Source: SHLQ01 sp964451305
GTDB taxonomy: Bacteria > Actinomycetota > Acidimicrobiia > Acidimicrobiales > SHLQ01
Direction: 5' to 3'
Assembly: GCA_964451305.1 (NCBI GenBank)
Contig: CAYVHV010000015.1
Coordinates: forward strand, 1-64,000
DNA: 64,000 bases
The notes under the pieces were generated by a model. That model saw nothing but the letters and a program-made list of their open reading frames with translations. It did no database searches and was not told the DNA's origin. A program made the translations under genes and the position numbers. How positions within the stretch are numbered: position 1 is the stretch's first letter; every line of letters starts with the position of its first letter. Positions 15,992 through 23,242 of the stretch are shown piece by piece.

Positions 15992-17187
15992 ACCTCCGCA
16001 AAGTCCGAATCCAGCTCACCGCGATGTATGCGTTGCTCGCAGCGATTGCCGTCGGTGTTCTTGCGTGGATGGCAATTTCGACGGGCGGTGATCGCATCAT
16101 CGAGTCGGCAGAACGCGAGGCCGAGAACGTCGTACGAGAGCTCGCAATCATCGGGTTCGATACCAGCGGGGCGGATTTCAGCCAGGATGTTGAACCGTTC
16201 AATACGTGGCGAGTGAATCCCATCGATGAATGGCAGTTCAACTACGGAACCACCTGGATCGAACCGCCGCTGTTCACCATGGCCGAACGGGCGCTCAACC
16301 GCGGCGCCCCGCAGTTCATTGAGTTTGAGCAGGATGGGCAGCTGTTGGCCTACATCGAACCGGTCGAGGAGTTCCCGAATGAGGTTGTTCTCACCGTGAT
16401 CGACTTGGCCCCGTTCGATCGTGATCGGGCCGCCTTTCAGCGAAATGTCATTCTCGCTGCCGGTTTCGCGGTGCTGTTGACGACCGCAGCGGCGTGGTTC
16501 CTTGCCGGCAGTGCCCTTCGACCTGCACGATCGGCAATGGCTCGTCAGCGTGACTTTATTGCCGACGCGGCACACGAACTTCGGACGCCGCTTGCGGTGA
16601 TTCGGGCATCCGCGAGCCATTCGCTGTCGAGGGAACGGCCCGCGGGGGAGTATCAGCACGCTCTCGCGGAGATCCTTACCGCCACTGAACGAGCCGGGTC
16701 TGGTGTGGGTGAGTTGCTTGAGCTCGCCCGCCTGGACGCCGGCCAGGCTCAACCGCGCAAGGCACCACTTCGCATCGATCTGCTGATCGAGGAGGTTGCA
16801 TCGAGCGTGCGAGTCGATGACGCCGAGGTGGTTGCGAACTCTGCTGAAGCGGTTGTTGTCGACGCGGATTACGCGCTGTTGCGGCAGGTCACAGAAAATC
16901 TGACGCACAACGCGGCATCGAGAGCGAACAATGTTGAGCTCTCGGTCATGCGCATGGGCGACCTCGTGACGTTGCAGATCTCCGATGATGGCCCTGGTTT
17001 CGACGAAGAGATTTTGCCGCATGTGTTTGAACGGTTCCGCCGTGGAGATAACCGCGGCTCGACCGGCCTCGGCATGGCGATCGCCAAATCGATCGTCGAA
17101 GCGCACGGCGGTTCGGTGTCGGCTGCGAACAGTAATTCCGGCGGCGCGATCGTCAAGCTTCACCTCGAAGCATCGAAAGATCTCTAG
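15988..17187 (+). CDS. Membrane sensor histidine kinase
   Basis: A 399-residue kinase coupled by a 4-nt overlap to the response regulator. TM1 (about 9-30), an extracellular sensor region of about 120 residues rich in acidic and aromatic residues, and TM2 (about 153-174) are followed by a very short HAMP-like linker. HisKA has the phosphorylated H196 in DAAHELRTPLAVI; HATPase_c carries the N-box ENLTHNAASRA, G1 DDGPGF and G2 GSTGLGMAIAKSIVEAHGG. The architecture resembles QseC/CusS-type kinases with small periplasmic sensors. It is tail-to-tail with the hypothetical at 17239. Confidence 0.9.
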   Translation: MNLRKVRIQLTAMYALLAAIAVGVLAWMAISTGGDRIIESAEREAENVVRELAIIGFDTSGADFSQDVEPFNTWRVNPIDEWQFNYGTTWIEPPLFTMAERALNRGAPQFIEFEQDGQLLAYIEPVEEFPNEVVLTVIDLAPFDRDRAAFQRNVILAAGFAVLLTTAAAWFLAGSALRPARSAMARQRDFIADAAHELRTPLAVIRASASHSLSRERPAGEYQHALAEILTATERAGSGVGELLELARLDAGQAQPRKAPLRIDLLIEEVASSVRVDDAEVVANSAEAVVVDADYALLRQVTENLTHNAASRANNVELSVMRMGDLVTLQISDDGPGFDEEILPHVFERFRRGDNRGSTGLGMAIAKSIVEAHGGSVSAANSNSGGAIVKLHLEASKDL

Positions 17188-17238
17188 ATCACAAGAGACC
17201 TGCCTACACCGTCGTGGTGAAGGCCTCGATGGCCGTCG

Positions 17239-17589
17239 TTAGAAGCGAACGGAGTGATGGCGCGAGACCGTGCGGCGACGAGGTCGTGAGAACTGCGCTC
17301 GGTGAACCGCCCGGATGATGTCGTCCATCGCGTCGAGCAGGTCCACGTTTCCATGGAAGACGGCGTCGATGTCCGCACCCACCCATATCTCGGTCAGTCG
17401 TTCCAGTTCGAGGTCCGCTTCAACCCACGCGGTTGCGATGCGACGGATAGCGGTATCGATCGCTGGGTCTGCGCACTCGACGGCGATCACCGCGACTTCG
17501 GCCGGATCGAACCGGCCAGCGGTGTACGAGTCAGCAACCATCGCGTTGCGGTACCGGAGCGCTTGCTCGGTGATACGCGCGTGGTTCAT
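17239..17589 (-). CDS. Hypothetical acidic protein, 116 residues
   Basis: The frame starts at ATG 17587-17589 (MNHARITEQALRYRNAMVAD) and ends 52 bp from the convergent histidine kinase. The protein is predicted all-helical, with acidic blocks (VECADPAIDTAI, AWVEADLELERLTEIWVGAD, LLDAMDDII) and a strongly basic tail (RPRRRTVSRHH). No signal peptide, Cys motif or known domain is recognised. No good Shine-Dalgarno precedes the ATG; an AT-rich stretch (AAAATTAAAAC) abuts it, so it may be leaderless. The lack of homology cues makes this moderately confident as a real gene and functionally unknown. Confidence 0.5.
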   Translation of the reverse strand: MNHARITEQALRYRNAMVADSYTAGRFDPAEVAVIAVECADPAIDTAIRRIATAWVEADLELERLTEIWVGADIDAVFHGNVDLLDAMDDIIRAVHRAQFSRPRRRTVSRHHSVRF

Positions 17590-17660
17590 GTTTTAATTTT
17601 ACGCGTTGCTTCCAGCTGATTCGTGGATAGTCGCTCGATGGAACGGTCGACAGGCCCGAA

Positions 17661-18701
17661 CTATGCGCGAGGTCGCGCTGGCCGCTGAGGTGCTGGGCAG
17701 CAGCCGGGTACACAGAAGTCCGGCCGCACCTCGAGGTTGCCCAGTGCCTTGACCGGGCCGTCGACACGGCGTTCTTCGATGAGTTCGATGATCGCTGTGA
17801 CGAATCGAGGGTCGGTCCCGACGGTGCCGGCGCGGGCATAGGGAAGCGCAAGCCGTTCGGCAGTAGCGAGGGCTTCGGTGTCGAGGTCGAACATGACCTC
17901 CATGTGGTCCGAGATGAAGCCGACCGGAATCACGACGACCGCTGGTGTGCCCTCGTTGCTGAGGTGTTCCAGGTGGTCGTTGATGTCCGGTTCAAGCCAT
18001 GGAACCTGTGGTGGGCCGCTGCGCGATTGCCACACGAGATCGAAGTCGGTGCGTTGGGCTTCGGTGCGGCCAGAGCGCTCGGCGATAAGGCGAGATGATT
18101 CGCGGAGTTGTACCTCGTAGTCAGATGTTGACGACATAGAGATTGGAATGGAGTGTGCGGTGAACACGAGTCGAGCATCGTTGCCGTGATCGCCGAGCGA
18201 GTCGAGGGCGGCCATCACATTGTCGACCATTGGATCGATGAAACCCGGATGGTCGTAGTACTGGCGGATCTTGTGCACGACGGGGGCAGCGTCACCGACT
18301 TCGGCTCGGGCGCGCTCGATATCTTCGCGGTATTGATGACAGCCGGAGTATGAGCTGGTCGCCGATGTAACGAAGGCGATCGCATTGGTGATGCCATCGT
18401 CTGCCATCTGTTGGATGGTGTCTGTCAGCATCGGTGTCCAGTTGCGGTTCCCCCAATACACCGGCAGGTCGATGCGGTGGTCGGCAAGCGCAGCCTCGAG
18501 TGCCGCAATCAGGTCGCGACACTGGTCGTTGATCGGGCTCTTTCCACCGAACAAGTGATAGTGCGCTCCCACTTGTTCGAGGCGTTCTTTCGGGATGCCC
18601 CGGCCGCGAGTGACGTTCTCAAGAAAGGGCACGACCTCGTCGGGAGCCTCGGGTCCGCCAAAGGACACGATCAGGATTGCGTCGTAGTCGAACATGCTCA
18701 T
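17661..18701 (-). CDS. hemH: Ferrochelatase (probably coproporphyrin ferrochelatase)
   Basis: A 346-residue enzyme that inserts iron into the porphyrin ring in haem synthesis; in Actinobacteria this family usually acts on coproporphyrin III (CpfC). The start at 18701 overlaps the glycosylase stop by 4 nt. Motifs: ILIVSFGGPEAPDEV at the N terminus, FVTSATSSYSGCHQY, catalytic-type H183 in TAHSIPISM, and the HMEVMFDLD acidic motif (E268). The C terminus ends CVPGCCP (C329, C333, C334), consistent with the [2Fe-2S] cluster of actinobacterial ferrochelatases, though a full ligand set cannot be assigned by eye. It is the last gene of the whiB - B12 regulator - nei operon. Confidence 0.9.
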   Translation of the reverse strand: MSMFDYDAILIVSFGGPEAPDEVVPFLENVTRGRGIPKERLEQVGAHYHLFGGKSPINDQCRDLIAALEAALADHRIDLPVYWGNRNWTPMLTDTIQQMADDGITNAIAFVTSATSSYSGCHQYREDIERARAEVGDAAPVVHKIRQYYDHPGFIDPMVDNVMAALDSLGDHGNDARLVFTAHSIPISMSSTSDYEVQLRESSRLIAERSGRTEAQRTDFDLVWQSRSGPPQVPWLEPDINDHLEHLSNEGTPAVVVIPVGFISDHMEVMFDLDTEALATAERLALPYARAGTVGTDPRFVTAIIELIEERRVDGPVKALGNLEVRPDFCVPGCCPAPQRPARPRA

Positions 18702-19489
18702 GCTTGGCACGTGGGGCAGTACCACGCCTTGCGCTTGGCAATCTCGGACAGGCGAATCTCGTCTCCGCAACGATGACATGGCTGACCCTCGCGCTTATAG
18801 ACGTAAAGCCGTTCGTCGTTGGGCATCTTCGCAGCGGTAACGCCGACCTCATCGGGTTCGCGGGTAACGATTCGGTTGAGGCGAACGCCGAGCTTCAGTT
18901 GCGACTTCGCCATGTCCCAGAGCTCCGCTACTTGTTCATCGGAGAGCTCGTTGGCTGGCGTATTTGGATCGATCCCGGCGAGGTAGCAGAACTCTGAACG
19001 GTAGACGTTTCCGATTCCAGCGATGACCTTCTGGTCGAGGAGCGCTGCGGAAAGGGGAAGTTTCTTTCGCTTCATTCGCGCCGCAAACTCATCGGGGTCG
19101 GCGTCCTTGCGAAGTGGGTCTGGGCCGAGCTTGCTCGTGACCTTGACCGCATCATCGTCATCGATGAGGGCACAGACCATTGGTCCGGTGAGGTCCCACG
19201 TGGCCGTGTCGCTCGTGAGTCGGAGCCGAATCGCACCCGCTTCTTCTGCGTCGACCTCCTTCTTGCGGAGCTTGCCGATCAATCCGAGATGGATGTGGAG
19301 CAGTGGTGCTCCTTCGAAGTCCATGAAAAGGTGCTTGCCCCATGCCTGTGCCTCGTTGAGGACCAGCCCGTCGAGTTGAGCGGCCTCGTCGGCGAACCGG
19401 CCCTGAGGAGATGATGCGATGACGGGCTGGGGGCGGATCGTCTTGTTGAGATCCTTCGCCAACCGATGAATTGTGTGTCCTTCTGGCAT
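18698..19489 (-). CDS. nei: Fpg/Nei family DNA glycosylase
   Basis: A 263-residue base-excision repair enzyme that removes oxidised bases and cleaves at the abasic site. The start is fixed by MPEGHTIHRLA: the mature N-terminal Pro2 is the Schiff-base nucleophile and Glu3 the catalytic acid. The H2TH region (about residues 150-215) contains DQKVIAGIGNVYRSEFCYLAGI. The C-terminal zinc finger has CHRCG...YCPTC. The MPEGH opening groups it with the actinobacterial Nei-like branch rather than MutM (MPELPE). It starts 10 bp after the B12-binding regulator and overlaps the ferrochelatase by 4 nt. Confidence 0.9.
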   Translation of the reverse strand: MPEGHTIHRLAKDLNKTIRPQPVIASSPQGRFADEAAQLDGLVLNEAQAWGKHLFMDFEGAPLLHIHLGLIGKLRKKEVDAEEAGAIRLRLTSDTATWDLTGPMVCALIDDDDAVKVTSKLGPDPLRKDADPDEFAARMKRKKLPLSAALLDQKVIAGIGNVYRSEFCYLAGIDPNTPANELSDEQVAELWDMAKSQLKLGVRLNRIVTREPDEVGVTAAKMPNDERLYVYKREGQPCHRCGDEIRLSEIAKRKAWYCPTCQA

Positions 19490-19499
19490 TTGGAGAGTT

Positions 19500-20327
19500 T
19501 TAACCGGCCCGAAGCTCTTGGTGAAGTCGGTCGAACGTGACGAGCGCATCGCGCGCCGAATCCGACGGTATGCAGTCACCCAGTTTCTCGATGTCGTCAG
19601 ACGACGCGAAAGCGCCACCGCCTACCACGATTGGGGTGTCGGGGAGTTGATCACGAATTGCAGCGATAGTCACAGACGCAATCTCATCGGCCCCAAGGGT
19701 CGTGGCCGAGAGGCCGATGGCTACAAGATCATTTGTTGCTGCGCAGCGGGCTGCTACCGAATCGGGCGGGGTGTTCCCTCCAAGATCTTCGACGTCGAAA
19801 CTGCGCGCTCGAAGCAGGTCGCGCAATATTGCGGTCGGAAGGAGATGGTGGTCGTTCGCCACGGTGGCGAGCACGATGGTTCCGCGGGAGCGTCCTCGAT
19901 TGGTTCCGACCAGTGGGCCGAGGCGAGCGACTACTCGAATAGCGACAGCGGTTGCGATGTGCTCGTCTGCAATATCGATCTCACCGTCGTGCCAGCGTTG
20001 CCCGATGTTGGTGAGGGCGGGGGCAAGAAGATCGAGATAGACCTCATCGGCATCGGCGCCGCCAGCCATGGCACTCTCGAGAAGTTGAAAGCTGCCGTTC
20101 TCGTCGCCGGCCAGCAATCGTTCTTCGAGTCGTCCGGGGATGACTTCAGGACGGCTTGTATCGGTGACTCGTCCGGTCTGGAGATTGGCGAGGTCATCGA
20201 CGTTGACATGCCACTGTCCACCGCGCTTTTCGGCAGGGAGACGACCGGTGCGGACGTACCGGTACGCCGTCATGTAGTGAACTCCGAGTTTCTCGGATGC
20301 TTCGTTAAGCGAGATTGTCTCGGCCAT
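19500..20327 (-). CDS. MerR-like HTH regulator with B12-binding domain (CarH/LitR-like)
   Basis: A 275-residue regulator. Residues 1-50 form a helix-turn-helix with wing (SLNEASEKLGVHYMTAYRYV...AEKRGGQWHV). Residues 65-140 are the four-helix cap seen in CarH-type photoreceptors, with the W-x9-EH motif (W112, E122, H123) that contacts the adenosyl group. Residues 148-270 form a Rossmann B12-binding fold (IVLATVANDHHLLPTAI; GLSATT; PIVVGGGAF). The lower-ligand motif is DxHxxP (D159, H161, P164) rather than DxHxxG. CarH proteins use adenosylcobalamin to sense light and derepress photoprotective genes; that function is inferred here. It starts 5 bp after whiB. Confidence 0.8.
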   Translation of the reverse strand: MAETISLNEASEKLGVHYMTAYRYVRTGRLPAEKRGGQWHVNVDDLANLQTGRVTDTSRPEVIPGRLEERLLAGDENGSFQLLESAMAGGADADEVYLDLLAPALTNIGQRWHDGEIDIADEHIATAVAIRVVARLGPLVGTNRGRSRGTIVLATVANDHHLLPTAILRDLLRARSFDVEDLGGNTPPDSVAARCAATNDLVAIGLSATTLGADEIASVTIAAIRDQLPDTPIVVGGGAFASSDDIEKLGDCIPSDSARDALVTFDRLHQELRAG

Positions 20328-20332
20328 GGGAA

Positions 20333-20677
20333 TTAGCCAGCCAGCTTCTTTTGCTCAGACGTTGCAGATCGGGCGGCGTCTCGACCGAGTTCGGCCACGG
20401 CACGTCGCGATGGGCTGCGTGGTGGGTATCCGAGGGCGGCTCGCTGCTCTTCGCTTTCTCCGCCCCAGAACCCATGCTCGCGGTTCTCTCGCGCCCAGCT
20501 ACGACACGCCAACATGACCTGACAGTTGTCGCAGTAGGACCGGGCGAGTGTCTCTCGCTTGGTGCGTCGTGTGCGACGCTCTCCCGGGGGAGCGAAGAAC
20601 AGATCGGCCTTGTCCTTGCATAGACCGTCCGCACTCCATTCCCGGCTCCCCGATACCGCAAACAATTCATCCAGCAT
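20333..20677 (-). CDS. WhiB-family iron-sulfur transcription factor
   Basis: A 114-residue WhiB-like protein, an actinobacterial redox- or NO-responsive regulator that binds a [4Fe-4S] cluster and sigma-A region 4. The four cluster ligands are C20, C49, C52 and C58 in the C-(28)-C-x2-C-x5-C pattern, followed by the GFWGGESEEQR turn and a basic C-terminal tail (SPSRRAV). The start at ATG 20675-20677 has AGGGAG upstream. First gene of a four-gene operon with the B12-binding regulator, Nei glycosylase and ferrochelatase, placing it in an oxidative or light stress context. Two palindromic operators lie just upstream. Confidence 0.9.
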   Translation of the reverse strand: MLDELFAVSGSREWSADGLCKDKADLFFAPPGERRTRRTKRETLARSYCDNCQVMLACRSWARENREHGFWGGESEEQRAALGYPPRSPSRRAVAELGRDAARSATSEQKKLAG

Positions 20678-20701
20678 GATGCACTCCCTAGGCGTTTACT
20701 C

Positions 20702-20735
20702 AATTTAGCGCTAAATTTATCTTTTAGTGCTAAAA
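20702..20735. promoter_or_regulatory. Two palindromic operators upstream of whiB
   Basis: A perfect 16-bp palindrome, AATTTAGCGCTAAATT (20702-20717), and a near-perfect one, TTTTAGTGCTAAAA (20722-20735), share the half-site TTTAG-N2-CTAAA, with centres 19 bp apart. They sit 25-58 bp upstream of the whiB ATG, over the expected promoter. Binding by the operon's own MerR/CarH-like regulator is a natural hypothesis; no experiment is implied. Confidence 0.6.
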
Positions 20736-20775
20736 CCTCTTGGCGTTCTAGGTAAATTGCGATAAAGAAAGCAAA

Positions 20776-20800
20776 ATCCCACAGCGAATCGCTGTGGGAT
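20776..20800 (-). terminator. Rho-independent terminator after the glutaredoxin-like gene
   Basis: A perfect 11-bp stem (20776-20786 with 20790-20800, loop AAT). Read on the minus strand it is followed by TTTGCTTTCTTTATC, a T-rich tail, 80 bp after the glutaredoxin-like stop codon. It separates that transcription unit from the whiB operon. Confidence 0.75.
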
Positions 20801-20880
20801 TGCAAAAACACATGCACGGTGGTCTCGCTAGAGGCACCGAGGTTTGTTGTCAGCGCGTTCGCGCTACTTGGTGACGGCGA

Positions 20881-21213
20881 TCAGCCGCCGAGCCACTTGT
20901 TGAGCTTCTTCGCGAACGCACCGTTCTCGGGAACCTCAACCCCCTCGGGGATAAGTTCGGGAGCCTGGTTACCAAGCGCTTGAAGCACTTCGTTTGGGCT
21001 TGGGTTGACCATCTTGGCCTTACCAATCACCACAGTAGGAACTGTTTCGTTACCGTCAGCGATCTCGCGAACGGTTGCTGCAGCCTTCTTGCTCTCCCAG
21101 ATATTGAATTTGTTGAGAGGCAGATCCAGCTTGTTCAGTTTGCTTTCCAAGTTCATGCAGAACGGGCAGCCTGGTCGCCAGTAGAAATCGATCGTCGTAT
21201 CGGTAGTAGTCAC
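20881..21213 (-). CDS. Glutaredoxin-like (mycoredoxin-type) protein
   Basis: A 110-residue thioredoxin-fold protein. The GTG start (21211-21213) directly abuts the stop of the upstream gene, indicating coupling. After a short strand (TIDFYWRPG) comes the redox motif CPFC (C16, C19), and the cis-proline motif TVPTVVIG lies near residue 57. Actinobacterial proteins of this type reduce mycothiol mixed disulfides; a C-terminal extension of about 30 residues (PELIPEGVEVPENGAFAKK) beyond the fold is unusual for a mycoredoxin of about 80 residues. Terminated by a strong hairpin downstream. Confidence 0.75.
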   Translation of the reverse strand: MTTTDTTIDFYWRPGCPFCMNLESKLNKLDLPLNKFNIWESKKAAATVREIADGNETVPTVVIGKAKMVNPSPNEVLQALGNQAPELIPEGVEVPENGAFAKKLNKWLGG

Positions 21214-23105
21214 TCACTCATCCAGTTCGTCATTGATCCGTCCAACAAGGTTGGCATCTTCATCGAATGCTAAACATGTTACGAGGCGATCAGGGTTTTC
21301 TTCCTCGTTCCATGAATCCCTCGTCGGTTGGAAGAACTTGAAGTTGATGACGCGGTCGTCGCCAGTTCGGATGAGCGGAGCGAGCGACGAGCGGCAAACG
21401 TCTTCTGCAAAGGCGGAGATAGCGGCCTCGTCAAACTCGGTAATCGACTCGTCGACGATGGCTTCGCGGTAGACCTCAAAGTCGTGCGGTACGTCGCAGT
21501 CGACGAGCTCGACCTGCAATACCTGACCAGTGATGTCTCCAATGATGCAGTTCCCCGCCCGGATTGCGAATACCGAGATGAGATTTGGGCCCTCACCATC
21601 GATGGCTGGCTCTCCGTCGACAGCGGGGGCCTCCTCGGCAACGGTCGTCTCGGTGGCCACGGGATCAGTGGTCGCTGTGTCGCTGCTACTGCCATCGTTC
21701 GAGAACAGCTGGAGTGCAAGCCAGATGATGGCTCCGATCAGGACAAAGGAGGCGGCGATGCCGCCGATGATCGACCAGTTCGGGCCACCACTTTCGACCG
21801 TTGGTGCCGGTGAAGGTTCAGGTACGGCCAAGTCCACGACATCGGGTGGAGAGCTATTCGCTGGGCTAAGTCCAGTCTCTCCGCTAGTCGCGCCGGTGTC
21901 AGATGGCGTGCGCCATGCGTCTGTACGTTCGATCGGGGTGGTGGTCGGTGGCTCGTACGGTTGGAGCGGAACGGTGCCGAGGTCGGGAGCGCTAGCGTCT
22001 GGTGCACTCACGTCTGGTGCACTGACATCGGGGATCGATGGTGCTTCTGGNNNNNNNNNNNNNNNNNNNNNNNNNNNNNNNNNNNNNNNNNNNNNNNNNN
22101 NNNNNNNNNNNNNNNNNNNNNNNNNNNNNNNNNNNNNNNNNNNNNNNNNNCGTCTGGTGCACTCACGTCTGGTGCACTGACATCGGGGATCGATGGTGCT
22201 TCTGGGATGGCGGCCTCGGGCATTTGCACGTCGGGAATGATCGGCGACTGTTCGATCGGGGCAAAGGCCGGTGCCGGAGTCTCCATGGCTGGAGTATCGG
22301 GAGCGACGCCGGATGCAAATGGCGATGCCGATGGCTCGGCGTTCGTCCACTTCTCATCGGAGACGGTGGGGTCGGTTTCAACCGCCTGCCAGCCTCCCTG
22401 CTCTGCTGGGGTGTCTACGATCGGCGCTGCGGCTGTCTCGGCAACGGGCGTGGCTGGCACAACTGGCTCTGGCTCGAAGAACGGCTCAGGCTGGGTGAAC
22501 GCTGGCGCGCCGACAACCGGCACATCTTCAACAACCGGCACATCTTCAACAACCGGCAGATCTTCAACAACCGGCACATCTTCAACAACCGGCACTGTGG
22601 CGACAGGGTCGACGGCGAGTGGCTGCGCAGCGATTGGTTCGATGACGACCGGGTCTGCCGCAACGATTGGTTCTGTCGGGACGATGGGCTCAAAGGCGAT
22701 CGGTGCCGCCGCTACCTCAGGTTCGCTAACAACAGCTTCTGCAGCGACGACAGGCTCTACTGGTGCGACCGGCGCCGGCGTGACGGGCTCAAAGGTGATC
22801 GGCTGCGCCGTCGCGGCGGGCTCGACGACCGCAGGTTCGGCCGTGATTGCGTCGACGACGGGGGCAGGCGCGACGGGTGCGGGTTGCGTGGGCACCACTG
22901 GCGTCGGCTCGACCGGCGCTACCGGTGTCGCAGCGACGGCATTCGCTACAGGCGCAGCGGCTGCCGGGTCGGCTACAGGTGCAGCTGTTTCAGTTGTCGC
23001 ATTGGTGATCTCGCCCTCATAGACGGCTCCGGACTCCGCATCTGCGGGGTACCACTTGCCATCGGAGGCCAACCACCAGCCGGGTCCTTGCCATACGTCA
23101 CTCAC
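21214..23105 (-). CDS. Septum_form-like membrane protein with DUF2510-like N terminus, interrupted by assembly gap (paralogue 3)
   Basis: Start chosen at GTG 23103-23105 (MSDVWQGPGWWLASDGKWYP), because the WWLASDGKWYP segment is the usual N-terminal DUF2510-like motif of such actinobacterial membrane proteins. It is followed by about 300 residues of Val/Pro/Ala/Glu-rich low complexity, including VPVVED repeats and SAPDVSAPD repeats split by the 100-N gap. After the gap come a membrane helix (WSIIGGIAASFVLIGAIIWLAL) and an extracellular domain with RAGNCIIGDITGQ, VDCDVPHDFEVY, VCRSSL and LVTCLAFDE, matching Septum_form. Frames on either side differ only because the gap length is arbitrary. Confidence 0.7.
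22051..22150. other. Assembly gap (100 N)
   Basis: A second run of exactly 100 N. The roughly 55 bp on its two sides are the same repeat copy (coding SAPDVSAPDVSAPEAPSIPD-like units on the minus strand), so the gap marks a collapsed tandem repeat whose real length is unknown. Confidence 0.97.
22512..22594. repeat. 18-bp tandem repeat coding VPVVED
   Basis: About four and a half copies of an 18-bp unit (ACAACCGGCACATCTTCA, one copy with a single C-to-G change) in the minus-strand Septum_form-like gene, encoding successive VPVVED units with one LPVVED. In-frame period and low divergence suggest recent slippage expansion. Confidence 0.9.
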
Positions 23106-23242
23106 GGTTTGTAGCGTAATCGCCGTTTCGTGAAGGTGTGAATCGATACGACGCTTTTCAGGACGGCGCGTGGCTGATCGACCTCCATCCGCGCGAGTGC
23201 ACACCAGCGTGTGATCGGGAATTTGTTGACTAGCCTCGACCC

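Noticed and set aside
22512..22594. Short regularly spaced repeats as a possible CRISPR array
   Set aside because: Units are contiguous 18-mers without spacers and encode an in-frame VPVVED protein repeat; no cas genes are present.
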